Under the pieces are notes generated by a model. That model saw only the letters and a program-made list of their open reading frames with translations. It was not told where the DNA came from and did not search any database. From a virus, in the IMG/VR virus record IMGVR_UViG_3300049032_000032, positions 1 through 41,875 of that record: a stretch of DNA of 41,875 nucleotides; one strand, given 5' to 3'. The translations under genes and the position numbers were made by a program. This document shows positions 23,730 to 31,322 of this stretch, in pieces. Numbering within the stretch: the first letter of the stretch is position 1; each line of letters begins with the position of its first letter.

Positions 23730-25555
23730 GCGAGGCCCATCCGGGTTAGGTTGACGAGACGCACGGCACCGAACTGCGCGTAGCCGGCCCCGCCGCTGGC
23801 GCCGGCGTATGTGCCGGGCGTGAGGACGAACTGGACGCTGGTGACGAAGATGCCGTCACGGGCAACGAACCGTTGCCCCAGCACGACGCGCTCGTGCTTG
23901 ACGACGCCTGATGCGCGGCCTGGGAAGATGCCCACGGTGAGGGATGCGAGGTGGTCAGCGAACGCGGGTGCGCCGCCTTCCACAACCTTCAATTGCAAGC
24001 GAAGGTTCTTACCGACCGTGAGCGCCGTGTCTTCCAACGTGACCACCGCGTAGACGCCCAGCACGTCGCCGGCTGTGTAGAAGTCCGGTGCGGTGGTGTT
24101 GACTTCCTGCCGGAGTTGCGCGAAGTTCGAGCCGGTTTCGTTGATGGTGATGCGCTGCATTTTGCCCGGCACGTTCGGGTCAGTGACCAGCGAGTAGGCC
24201 CGTGACGTTGCTGTGGGTGAGTTGAACTCCACCCAGCTGTCGGCTAGGCCGTCCGCGTTGGTGTCGTTGAGCATGAGCGCGTTCAGCAGGTAATTGTTCG
24301 GGTCAGCCTGCGTTACCGCTGTCCGCTTGACAGCAGGCCACGCCGGAAGCGCGGAAACTATCGTCTCGGCTATCTTCTTATAGCCAATGGGCAGCGGGTG
24401 AGTGCCATCCGGAAGTCCAGTCGCGCCGTCGTTGGTCCAGTCGTTCGAGGGCCAGGCGTTCGCGGTTGTGCTGACGAGCGCCGTCCAGAGGTCAACGCAC
24501 ACAATGTTCCGGACCTTGCAATAGCCGCGCAGCCAGTTATCGAACTTGGCGTTTTCCAGCTTCTCCGCCGCCGAAGCGTTGGAGACGGGGGGCGTGGTCG
24601 CCATGATCGGAACAGCGCCGATGGCAGCACATTTGGCGATCAGCGCCTCGTGGTTGGCCTTCGACGTAGCGAAAGATACCGGAGCCCCGCTGCCACCGCT
24701 GTAGTCGTTCGTCCGGGCCATAATGAACACGACGCCGGGATTGTGAGGAGTCACGTCCGTATCGAACCGAGCAAGGATCAGGGTGGAGCTTTGCCCGGCC
24801 ACGCCGGCGTTCTTGATTAGTTCCAGTTTGCCGCCCGAGTATGCGGAAAGCATGTGCTGGATGGAGTCGCCGTAGTTCAGTCCCAGCCCGTCGCCGGCTG
24901 CGATCAGGGAGTGCCCGAGGGCCACCATGCGCGGGGACTTTGGCACCTGCACTGCAGTGGCAATAGCCGCGTCGATAGCTGCTTTGGGAGCCTTCCCGGA
25001 GGTGGATACCTGGTCCAGAATCGTGGCATTTAGTGCCGTTTTTGTTGCGCCGTTGCCGTTGACTGCTGCGGCGATGGCCGTGTCTGCCGGGGCCCCAACG
25101 AGGGCGGCGGCGTTGGCTGCGGCGGTAGCGCTAGCAGACGCGTTAGACGCCGCTGTTTCGGCTGCGGATTTCGCTGCTGTAGCTTCAGCGGTCGCGTCAC
25201 CGATAGCTGCGTCTGCTACGGCTGCTGCTTCGGCCCCGGCTGACGCGGCTGCCGCTTCTGCGGCTTCCCTCGCTGCGACGGCTTCGTCTTTCATGCCCTC
25301 ATACGAGGTGAAGAACCCTGTGAACCCGCCACCAGACCAAGCAACACGGTCGAGGGTGGCGTGCTGGAACGCGGACCCGAACCCGTTGGCGTTGACCTGG
25401 ATCGGGTTAGTCAGTGCGCCGCCGCTGGGGTCGGTCAGGGTCAGCGGCGTCATGGTCACGTCGCCGGGCGCGTAAATGGTGATCGCGGCGTTCTGCGCGA
25501 TGTTAGCGGGGTTAGCGGGATCAGCCGCGAACACTTGATCGTACGAGTAGGCCAA
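23726..25555 (-). CDS. Tail fibre / tail spike with SGNH hydrolase domain
   Basis: A 609-residue protein. The N-terminus (DQVFAADPANPANIAQNAAI, YAPGDVTMTPLTL) is a tail-attachment domain. Residues about 85-200 are an Ala-rich, coiled-coil trimer stalk. From about 205 an SGNH domain shows VALGHSLIAAGD (GDSL-like Ser), NAGVAGQSS, IMARTNDYSGG (Asn) and LPDGTHPLPIGY (Asp/His). A beta-rich C-terminal domain follows (about 430-609). It probably binds and deacylates a host surface glycan. The start is TTG at 25555 with AGGAGCC. It is the last gene of the late arc. Confidence 0.85.
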   Translation of the reverse strand: MAYSYDQVFAADPANPANIAQNAAITIYAPGDVTMTPLTLTDPSGGALTNPIQVNANGFGSAFQHATLDRVAWSGGGFTGFFTSYEGMKDEAVAAREAAEAAAASAGAEAAAVADAAIGDATAEATAAKSAAETAASNASASATAAANAAALVGAPADTAIAAAVNGNGATKTALNATILDQVSTSGKAPKAAIDAAIATAVQVPKSPRMVALGHSLIAAGDGLGLNYGDSIQHMLSAYSGGKLELIKNAGVAGQSSTLILARFDTDVTPHNPGVVFIMARTNDYSGGSGAPVSFATSKANHEALIAKCAAIGAVPIMATTPPVSNASAAEKLENAKFDNWLRGYCKVRNIVCVDLWTALVSTTANAWPSNDWTNDGATGLPDGTHPLPIGYKKIAETIVSALPAWPAVKRTAVTQADPNNYLLNALMLNDTNADGLADSWVEFNSPTATSRAYSLVTDPNVPGKMQRITINETGSNFAQLRQEVNTTAPDFYTAGDVLGVYAVVTLEDTALTVGKNLRLQLKVVEGGAPAFADHLASLTVGIFPGRASGVVKHERVVLGQRFVARDGIFVTSVQFVLTPGTYAGASGGAGYAQFGAVRLVNLTRMGLA

Positions 25556-25587
25556 GGTGGCTCCTAAGTTGTGCGGGAGGTATTTTA

Positions 25588-25610
25588 GGTCTTGACACGC
25601 GTGCTAGACC
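25588..25610. promoter_or_regulatory. 23-bp near-perfect palindrome upstream of the tail-fibre gene
   Basis: GGTCTTGACACGCGTGCTAG then ACC: a palindrome with mismatches at only two symmetric pairs. On the minus strand it contains TGTCAAGAC, the core of the twin-promoter operator, directly followed by TAAAAT, a good -10. A -35 (TTGGTC) is present at 19-bp spacing. It is probably an operator-controlled late promoter. Confidence 0.5.
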
Positions 25611-25637
25611 AAGAAGATTACGCGACTAGTTTGAGTG

Positions 25638-25826
25638 TTACGCTTCGTGGTCGCCTTTGGAACCGTCCGCGCTGGTCAGGTAGCCGGCGGTGAACACGAG
25701 GATCGTGGTGATCGCGCCCTGAACCTCGTTCGGCAACACGATCCCGGCCAAGGTGAGGAGCCAGGCGATGAGGGTTGTCACGGCGGCGGCGAGAACCGCG
25801 GCGGTGACCTTCGGATTAACGTGCAT
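25638..25826 (-). CDS. Holin
   Basis: A 62-residue protein with two predicted membrane helices (VTAAVLAAAVTTLIAWLLTL and VQGAITTILVFTAGYL), a short turn containing VLPNEV, and a charged C-terminal tail (SKGDHEA). Size and topology fit a class II holin that opens the membrane so the endolysin can reach the wall. ATG overlaps the endolysin TAA (TAATG). Confidence 0.8.
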   Translation of the reverse strand: MHVNPKVTAAVLAAAVTTLIAWLLTLAGIVLPNEVQGAITTILVFTAGYLTSADGSKGDHEA

Positions 25827-26689
25827 TACTGAGCTCCGTTCACGTTGACATCGACGGTCACTGTGCCGCCTTCGATTCCTGCTTTGACGCCAGCTTCAGC
25901 CGCGGCCTGGACCCCGGCGAGGAGCTTGGCTTCGTCGAACTTTTCGCCCTTAGCGACGGCAGCGAGTGCGGACACGAGGGACTTGATCTGGGCTGCGTCT
26001 GCGGATGCGCGGCGCTGGGACTCGGCCACGATGGGCAGGATCCCGTAGTTGTACTTCTTGCCGTCCACGTTCGTGCCGCCTGTCCAGACCCCGGCCCAGG
26101 TGTTGCGGGAGTCCTTTCCGATGGCGGTGAGCTTGTCCATGATTGCTTCGTATTGGCCCATAGTGAATGGCTCCTTCGGTGCGGTGGCTGTGGATTGGGG
26201 GGTGATGGCGCCGGGTCGGATGTACTGTGCCGGGTTGACCCTGCCGAACATGCCGTTGTTGAAGTCCCAACCATCGGGGAGGACTTCGAAGTGGAGGTGC
26301 GGGCCGGTTGAGCCGCCTGTGTTGCCTGATTGGGCGACTACCTGGCCTTCGACGACTCGTTGCCCGGCGGTCACGTTTGAGCCGCTCAGGTGGGCGTATA
26401 TGCCCACAAACGAGCCGTGGTCGATGACGAGGCAGAACCCCGCGAAACTAGGGCTGATCCAATACGGGTTATCCGAATACGACCCCGAGTACCAGCCGAC
26501 ATGCTTCACCACACCAGTAGCCGCAGCACGAACCGGCGTCCCAACAGGCACCGGGAAATCAACGCCCGTGTGCCCATTCGGCTGATAATTCCCGAACGTC
26601 TGAATCAACCAAGAGTTCGAGGGCAGATCCCGTGTAGGGTTCGACCCGTACGGTTGCGAAACATCACTATCAACAGGCCAAACAGTCAT
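25826..26689 (-). CDS. M23 peptidase endolysin
   Basis: A 287-residue protein. Residues 1-160 form a LytM/M23 metallopeptidase: NGHTGVDFPVPVG (His40, Asp44), IYAHLSG (His100) and STGPHLHFEV (His131, His133). This enzyme class cuts peptidoglycan cross-bridges. The C-terminal half (about 165-287) is helical with a DSRNTWAGVW segment and may anchor or oligomerise the enzyme. It has no N-terminal signal peptide. It lies between the collagen-like membrane gene and the holin. Confidence 0.85.
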   Translation of the reverse strand: MTVWPVDSDVSQPYGSNPTRDLPSNSWLIQTFGNYQPNGHTGVDFPVPVGTPVRAAATGVVKHVGWYSGSYSDNPYWISPSFAGFCLVIDHGSFVGIYAHLSGSNVTAGQRVVEGQVVAQSGNTGGSTGPHLHFEVLPDGWDFNNGMFGRVNPAQYIRPGAITPQSTATAPKEPFTMGQYEAIMDKLTAIGKDSRNTWAGVWTGGTNVDGKKYNYGILPIVAESQRRASADAAQIKSLVSALAAVAKGEKFDEAKLLAGVQAAAEAGVKAGIEGGTVTVDVNVNGAQ

Positions 26690-27630
26690 GGGGTTCCTAA
26701 CGGTGGTGCTATGGTTGCGCGGCAGTTGCCGCCGTCGGTGGTGGTGCCGTCCGTGTAGGAGATCGCCCAGCGTCCGTTATCGAGGCATTGCGAGTCGAGG
26801 ATCCCGCGCCCGTCAGCCCCGTTCACGCCGGGTGCTCCCGGTACCCCGTCAGCGCCGGCAGGTCCGGCAGGTCCGACAGCACCCGCGGGCCCCATCGGAC
26901 CCACGCAGGCGTTATCAGCGCAGACCTGCTGCACCGCCGCCAGGACAACCTCGGACGTGGGCGGCGGTCCGGCAGGACCAGCGGGGCCTACGCACGCGCC
27001 AGTCGCCGCGCAGAAGCTTGTGACAGCAGCGAGGACCATCTCACCCGAAGGCGGCAACGATGCCCCGTCCTTACCATCAACACCGTCAGCGCCGTCCTTG
27101 CCGTTCAACGCCGGTGCGCCGTCCTGACCCGCGGGACCGGTGCAGCGACCGTCAGCGCAGAACCGCACGAATGCCGCCGCTATATCGTCCGCGGTCGGTG
27201 TCGCCCCGTCCTGACCCTTGCAGTTGCCCTGGTCGCAGTAGTCGCGGAAGGCTTGCACGAGCTCCTCCCGTGTTGGGCCTTCAGCGGGCACAGGCTCGGG
27301 GGGTGGCGGCGCGGGTTCCTGAGCGGCGTGCGCCAACTTCTCACAGATCGCCTTGTCATAAATCTCAGAATCCTTCGTCCCACACAGGGCCTTCTGAGCT
27401 TCCTTCGCGATGGTCTGCTTTTCCTGCGCCTGCTCCTGCCCGTACTGGGCATTCACCTCAGCGAGCCGCTGGTTATCGTACGCAAGCCAACCGCACACCA
27501 CACCGAAGATCACCGCGAGGACAGCAAACAACGCCATCAACATGTTCCGGCGCCGGGCGGCACGGTTCAACCGGTCGAGGTCCGCTTCCTCCGCCTCAAT
27601 GGCAAGATCAAACTCAGCCTCTTTACTCAT
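26686..27630 (-). CDS. Membrane-anchored collagen-like Cys-repeat protein
   Basis: A 314-residue protein. Residues 1-28 are charged, and a membrane helix follows (about 30-50: MLMALFAVLAVIFGVVCGWL). Next come a coiled coil (QEQAQEKQTIAKEAQ), a Pro-rich hinge, and about 170 residues with four repeats of an F/V-C-x4-C-x-G unit (RDYCDQGNCKGQ, RFCADGRCTGPAG, SFCAATGACVGPAG, QVCADNACVGPMG) interleaved with collagen Gly-x-y triplets (GKDGADGVDGKDG). A short C-terminal domain follows. It could be a spanin-like or host-surface structure; placement in the lysis cassette suggests envelope action. Confidence 0.7.
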   Translation of the reverse strand: MSKEAEFDLAIEAEEADLDRLNRAARRRNMLMALFAVLAVIFGVVCGWLAYDNQRLAEVNAQYGQEQAQEKQTIAKEAQKALCGTKDSEIYDKAICEKLAHAAQEPAPPPPEPVPAEGPTREELVQAFRDYCDQGNCKGQDGATPTADDIAAAFVRFCADGRCTGPAGQDGAPALNGKDGADGVDGKDGASLPPSGEMVLAAVTSFCAATGACVGPAGPAGPPPTSEVVLAAVQQVCADNACVGPMGPAGAVGPAGPAGADGVPGAPGVNGADGRGILDSQCLDNGRWAISYTDGTTTDGGNCRATIAPPLGTP

Positions 27631-27904
27631 CGTCAGCGTCCTCCGGCCACTCAGCAGGGTCAGGCTTTATATGGTTCTCAACCAACTGCTCCCGCCACCG
27701 ATCACCAGCACGGGTCCGCTTCTCAAGCTTCCGACGCAACGCAGCAATCGTCTTCTTCAGTTCCTCGATGCGGTCCTTCAGTGTTTGGATCACTTGCGCC
27801 TCCCGTGCGTCACGTTTCCGGTCAGCCCGGTTAACCAGGAACGCGATCCCGCCACCGAGGACGGTGAGGAAACCACCGAGGGGCGCAAGCCATTGGAGAT
27901 CCAC
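27623..27904 (-). CDS. Small membrane protein with coiled coil
   Basis: A 93-residue protein. A membrane helix near the N-terminus (LAPLGGFLTVLGGGIAFLV) is followed by a long basic coiled coil (QVIQTLKDRIEELKKTIAAL) and an acidic C-terminus. Start is GTG at 27904. It overlaps the collagen-like gene by 8 nt. The layout resembles accessory lysis proteins (holin-like or spanin-like), but the family is not recognised. Confidence 0.65.
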   Translation of the reverse strand: MDLQWLAPLGGFLTVLGGGIAFLVNRADRKRDAREAQVIQTLKDRIEELKKTIAALRRKLEKRTRAGDRWREQLVENHIKPDPAEWPEDADDE

Positions 27905-27922
27905 ACTGGGGTGCCCCTTCGG

Positions 27923-28882
27923 TTAGATGTAGTACGTGACGTTGATGCTGATTAGCGCGTTCGTGTTCCACGCGTGGGAGCCTTCGACGCTTCGCACAGT
28001 GAGGGCACCAGCCGGGTTGAGCGCTGCCGAGGCGAGGATATGGTTACCGCCGCCCGTGATAACAACTGGCAGGTACTTGACCTGACCAACAGACTGAAGC
28101 GCAACGGGGATGACCGGGGCGCACGGCTCCCATTCGGTAGCGTCAAGGGTGAACGCCGCACCCGTGCGCTTCACCGTGACATCGACCGTGACACGCCGCT
28201 TCGTGCCGGCAGGCTCGGAGATGATGTCACCCGTAACCGACCAGCCCGTAGCGCCCAGCGGCGTGTGCGTGGTGATGTCATTAGCAGCGATCCACTGGGG
28301 CACGTTGTTCGCGCCTACGATGTACCGCCACTCAACACCGTTGATGTACAGTTCGGTGCCGACCTGGTTGAGGTAGCCCTTCACGAGTTCGTCGTTGGCT
28401 GTGACGCCGCCGTTGTTCGCGAAACAGCGCAGGTCAACAATCGCGGTCGGCTGCGTCTGCCCGGCGGTAACCTGCACCAGAGCGAGCGGCTGGTCGTCAA
28501 TGCCGCCCGGGGTCAGGAGCCTGCCGCCGGGGATGGCTTTGGTGGATCCGCCGTTGATCTTCATGAACTTGGTTTCGCCCGCGGTGGGGGTCCAGTCACG
28601 ACGGGCAACGATCAGATCCCAGCGCGAACCCGAACTGATGGTGTCGAGCTGGATTGTCTCGTTCTCAACCGTCTGGTCAGTGACGCCGGACCCGAAACCA
28701 AAACCCGGAGCGATTGACACGGTACGGTCAGCGTTCGGGACAGCCGACACAGCCCAGTCACCAGCAGACCGGACCCCATACCGGGCCGAACCGATCAAAG
28801 GGTGAGCTGTAGCCCACGCGAGTTCGGTGTACGGGTTGCCCGTGGTCGTGTCGTACCCGTAAGACGTGAAAGTAACGGCCAT
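27923..28882 (-). CDS. Minor tail / baseplate protein
   Basis: A 319-residue beta-rich protein (MAVTFTSYGYDTTTGNPYTE, then RSAGDWAVSAVPNADRTVSI, then SRWDLIVARRDW, then GGIDDQPLALVQVTAGQTQP). The middle domain with WDLIVARRD and LALVQV is a familiar actinophage minor tail protein that follows the Gp37-like hub. The C-terminus is a jelly-roll-like receptor or assembly domain. ATG overlaps the upstream stop. Confidence 0.7.
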   Translation of the reverse strand: MAVTFTSYGYDTTTGNPYTELAWATAHPLIGSARYGVRSAGDWAVSAVPNADRTVSIAPGFGFGSGVTDQTVENETIQLDTISSGSRWDLIVARRDWTPTAGETKFMKINGGSTKAIPGGRLLTPGGIDDQPLALVQVTAGQTQPTAIVDLRCFANNGGVTANDELVKGYLNQVGTELYINGVEWRYIVGANNVPQWIAANDITTHTPLGATGWSVTGDIISEPAGTKRRVTVDVTVKRTGAAFTLDATEWEPCAPVIPVALQSVGQVKYLPVVITGGGNHILASAALNPAGALTVRSVEGSHAWNTNALISINVTYYI

Positions 28883-30324
28883 TAGTATGTCCCCTGGTTC
28901 CTGGCGCTCTTAGCTAGAGCGGCGATTCGTTTGGCGGTGATCCGCTCTGGTGCGTTTGTGATTTCACCCGCGACAGGCTCGACACTGGCGTAGGTTGGGC
29001 TGACCCATTTGAGGGTGCATTCCCGGATGACTTCGGTGACGATGACGCCTTCCGCGATTTCCACGGGGACACGGTCGCCTACATGGAATCCGCCGGGCCC
29101 GTACTGGAAGATCCCGGTACCAGCGAGGGTTAGGCTGACGCCGTTCTTGGGCCCGTTCTCAACGAGTGACTTGGTTCCGGAGCCGTCCATCGTCGCCTGA
29201 TACGTCGCCAACGCCGCCGGCAACTGTGCGTTCAGGTTGTTGTACGCGGTCTGCTTCGTGTTCCGGTCAGCCAACGCAGCGTTGTAATCCGTTGTCCGCG
29301 CCGTGACCTTGTCGTTAGCGGCGAACAGGTTACTCTGCGCCTTCGACGCAGCCGCCGTGTTGCCGCTGTTCTGCGCGAGGTCGAACGCCATGTCCGCGTT
29401 CGTTTGCGCGTTCTTCGCGGAGTCGAGCGCCCGGTCGGCTTCCTTGAGTTCAAGGTTCGCTTCTTTGAGGGCGGCGTTCGCGTCGGCAACGTCCTTCACC
29501 AGCGCGAGGTAGTCGGATCCTGCTTGCCGGTCGTCCACGAACGTCTCAGCCCGCATCCCGTACAGGCTTTCCCTGGCGCTGTCGGTGAGTGACCTGAAGT
29601 ACCGGGCCTTACCCTCACCCGAGCCGCCCACGACCGCACGTGACGCTGTTGGGCGGGTGCGTGTCATGGTCGCCTGCTGCAACGTCCGACCCTTAACACT
29701 CAGCGTGCGCGGGAACGTGACAGGCTCATGCACATCAAGTACCAGACTGGTACCATCCTGCTTGACCGTCACACCCAACCCGGCATCCTCAACCGCCGGA
29801 AACAGAATGTCAGCGAGCGGATGCATACGGAACGCAACCCCACCAGGCACCACAGACCCGCGGTTCAAGTTCGGCGCCACCGTCAACCCAGGAACCCCAA
29901 GACGCGTCACACCATTCTCAGTGACCGCCGCCTTAACAATCGCCTCAGCGTTCGTCGTGTAGTACTTGTACTCACGCGACCCCTGGTTACTGATCGGCTC
30001 CCACGGAACAGGCCAACCCAGGATCTCCCGGAGGATCCTGAAGTCGTCCTCAACCGTGATCGTATAAAGCCCCGTCACACCGTCAGTCACCAGTTCGTCA
30101 GACACGACGGGGCCCGAGATGAGGTGCTCGCCCTTAAACGACACCTTCAACCGGGCCCCATCAGCCATCAACGCAGGCAGCCGCTCATGATCCAACGACA
30201 CCGACATCTTGAGCGTGCTAACAAGGTTGTGCCGGATCGTTGCTTCCAAAGAAACAGGGCTCCCAATCTGACATTGGAAAACCCTGTTCTTGTCATACAC
30301 CGCGACACGGAAAACGTTACTCAC
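28882..30324 (-). CDS. Gp37-like tail protein (baseplate hub) with coiled-coil insertion
   Basis: A 480-residue protein. N-terminal domain (VAVYDKNRVFQCQIGSPVSL, then ISGPVVSDELVTDGVTGLYT) and a central YKYYTTNAEAIVKAAV segment match siphoviral Gp37-like hub proteins. Residues about 285-370 are a long heptad coiled coil (NAALKEANLELKEADRALDS and following). The C-terminal GDRVPVEIAEGVIVTEVIRE is a beta clamp seen in this family. It sits after Dit, as expected. ATG overlaps the Dit stop. Confidence 0.75.
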   Translation of the reverse strand: MSNVFRVAVYDKNRVFQCQIGSPVSLEATIRHNLVSTLKMSVSLDHERLPALMADGARLKVSFKGEHLISGPVVSDELVTDGVTGLYTITVEDDFRILREILGWPVPWEPISNQGSREYKYYTTNAEAIVKAAVTENGVTRLGVPGLTVAPNLNRGSVVPGGVAFRMHPLADILFPAVEDAGLGVTVKQDGTSLVLDVHEPVTFPRTLSVKGRTLQQATMTRTRPTASRAVVGGSGEGKARYFRSLTDSARESLYGMRAETFVDDRQAGSDYLALVKDVADANAALKEANLELKEADRALDSAKNAQTNADMAFDLAQNSGNTAAASKAQSNLFAANDKVTARTTDYNAALADRNTKQTAYNNLNAQLPAALATYQATMDGSGTKSLVENGPKNGVSLTLAGTGIFQYGPGGFHVGDRVPVEIAEGVIVTEVIRECTLKWVSPTYASVEPVAGEITNAPERITAKRIAALAKSARNQGTY

Positions 30325-31313
30325 CAGGGTCTCCGATACAGTGTGGGCAGCAGCGCCTCAACCTTCCCCAACCCAACAAGGGTCAGGGACAAGGGGACTT
30401 GCTTGCCTGCAGGGATGGGTGCGAAGTCAGCTTCACCCAATGCCGCGGTCTTATCGACCGGGTTGACCAGGTCAACGCCGAGGACACGCTCAGACGGCTT
30501 CTTACCCACGCCAGACGGCGCGATGTCATAGAGGGTCGCGCCGATCACGTCAGGGTCAGACTCAATCACCAGCGTCTGCCCCTCAGCCACAGTGAACGGA
30601 ACATCCACAACAACCCCGCCAACACCAACAACCGCAGACTCAGCAGGGCCCTCAATGAACCAGCGCGGGTACGACTCGACATCGCCTGGGTTATCCATCG
30701 TCGCGTTCGACACCGAATAGCCCGGTGCGATGTTCACGATCTCACCATCAACAGTGGGCGCGTCAGGGAAGAACGGGGGCGGCGGGGTCGTGCCGGCAAA
30801 CGCCTTCACAACCGGGTCGCCCTCCCAATACGGCGACTCAGCCACAAGGGTTATCCCGTACGTCTCCCAGCCACGAAGGACGGGATCACCGTTTGAAGTG
30901 TGATCCCCGTCCGACGTGAACCTGAGAGTAAGCGACCGGTGCGCACCATCAGGATGCGTCACCCGCCACACACCCGTATCAGCCGGATCCATCCCAGCCC
31001 AAAACGCCCTGTCCCGAAGCATCCAATCAATCGAGCTGGAGTCGTGGTAGACGTGGATCGGCCAAAACACCTCCCGATCCAGAACACTCACGCCCTCAAA
31101 CCGGGAACCCGCAGCAGCAGGCGAACGAGTCGAATGCCTATCAGTCCGCACCGACCCCAAACCCCGCACACCAGGCAAAAGGAAAAGGCCGCTCTCCGGA
31201 TTAGAAAGCGACCACTCAACACCCTTAGCCGTCCACGTCATCGGCAACCTAGACCAAGCAGGCGGCGACGGTGCAGGCGGCAAATAAGGGGTGCCATAAA
31301 CAAGATTTGCCAC
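30321..31313 (-). CDS. Distal tail (Dit-like) protein
   Basis: A 330-residue protein (PPAPSPPAWSRLPMTWTAKG near the start, VLDREVFWPIHVYHDSSSID, GWETYGITLVAESPYWEGDP, FPDAPTVDGEIVNI). The W.G-rich N-terminal domain and the YWEGDP strand are typical of actinophage Dit/minor tail proteins that cap the tail tube. Start is GTG with AAGGAGCC. It lies directly after the tape measure, the canonical Dit position. Confidence 0.75.
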   Translation of the reverse strand: MANLVYGTPYLPPAPSPPAWSRLPMTWTAKGVEWSLSNPESGLFLLPGVRGLGSVRTDRHSTRSPAAAGSRFEGVSVLDREVFWPIHVYHDSSSIDWMLRDRAFWAGMDPADTGVWRVTHPDGAHRSLTLRFTSDGDHTSNGDPVLRGWETYGITLVAESPYWEGDPVVKAFAGTTPPPPFFPDAPTVDGEIVNIAPGYSVSNATMDNPGDVESYPRWFIEGPAESAVVGVGGVVVDVPFTVAEGQTLVIESDPDVIGATLYDIAPSGVGKKPSERVLGVDLVNPVDKTAALGEADFAPIPAGKQVPLSLTLVGLGKVEALLPTLYRRPW

Positions 31314-31322
31314 AAAGGCTCC

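Noticed and set aside
26788-27926. Long plus-strand frames opposite the collagen-like gene
   Set aside because: Low-complexity Arg/Pro/Ser translation produced by the antisense of Gly-x-y repeats; no start signals.
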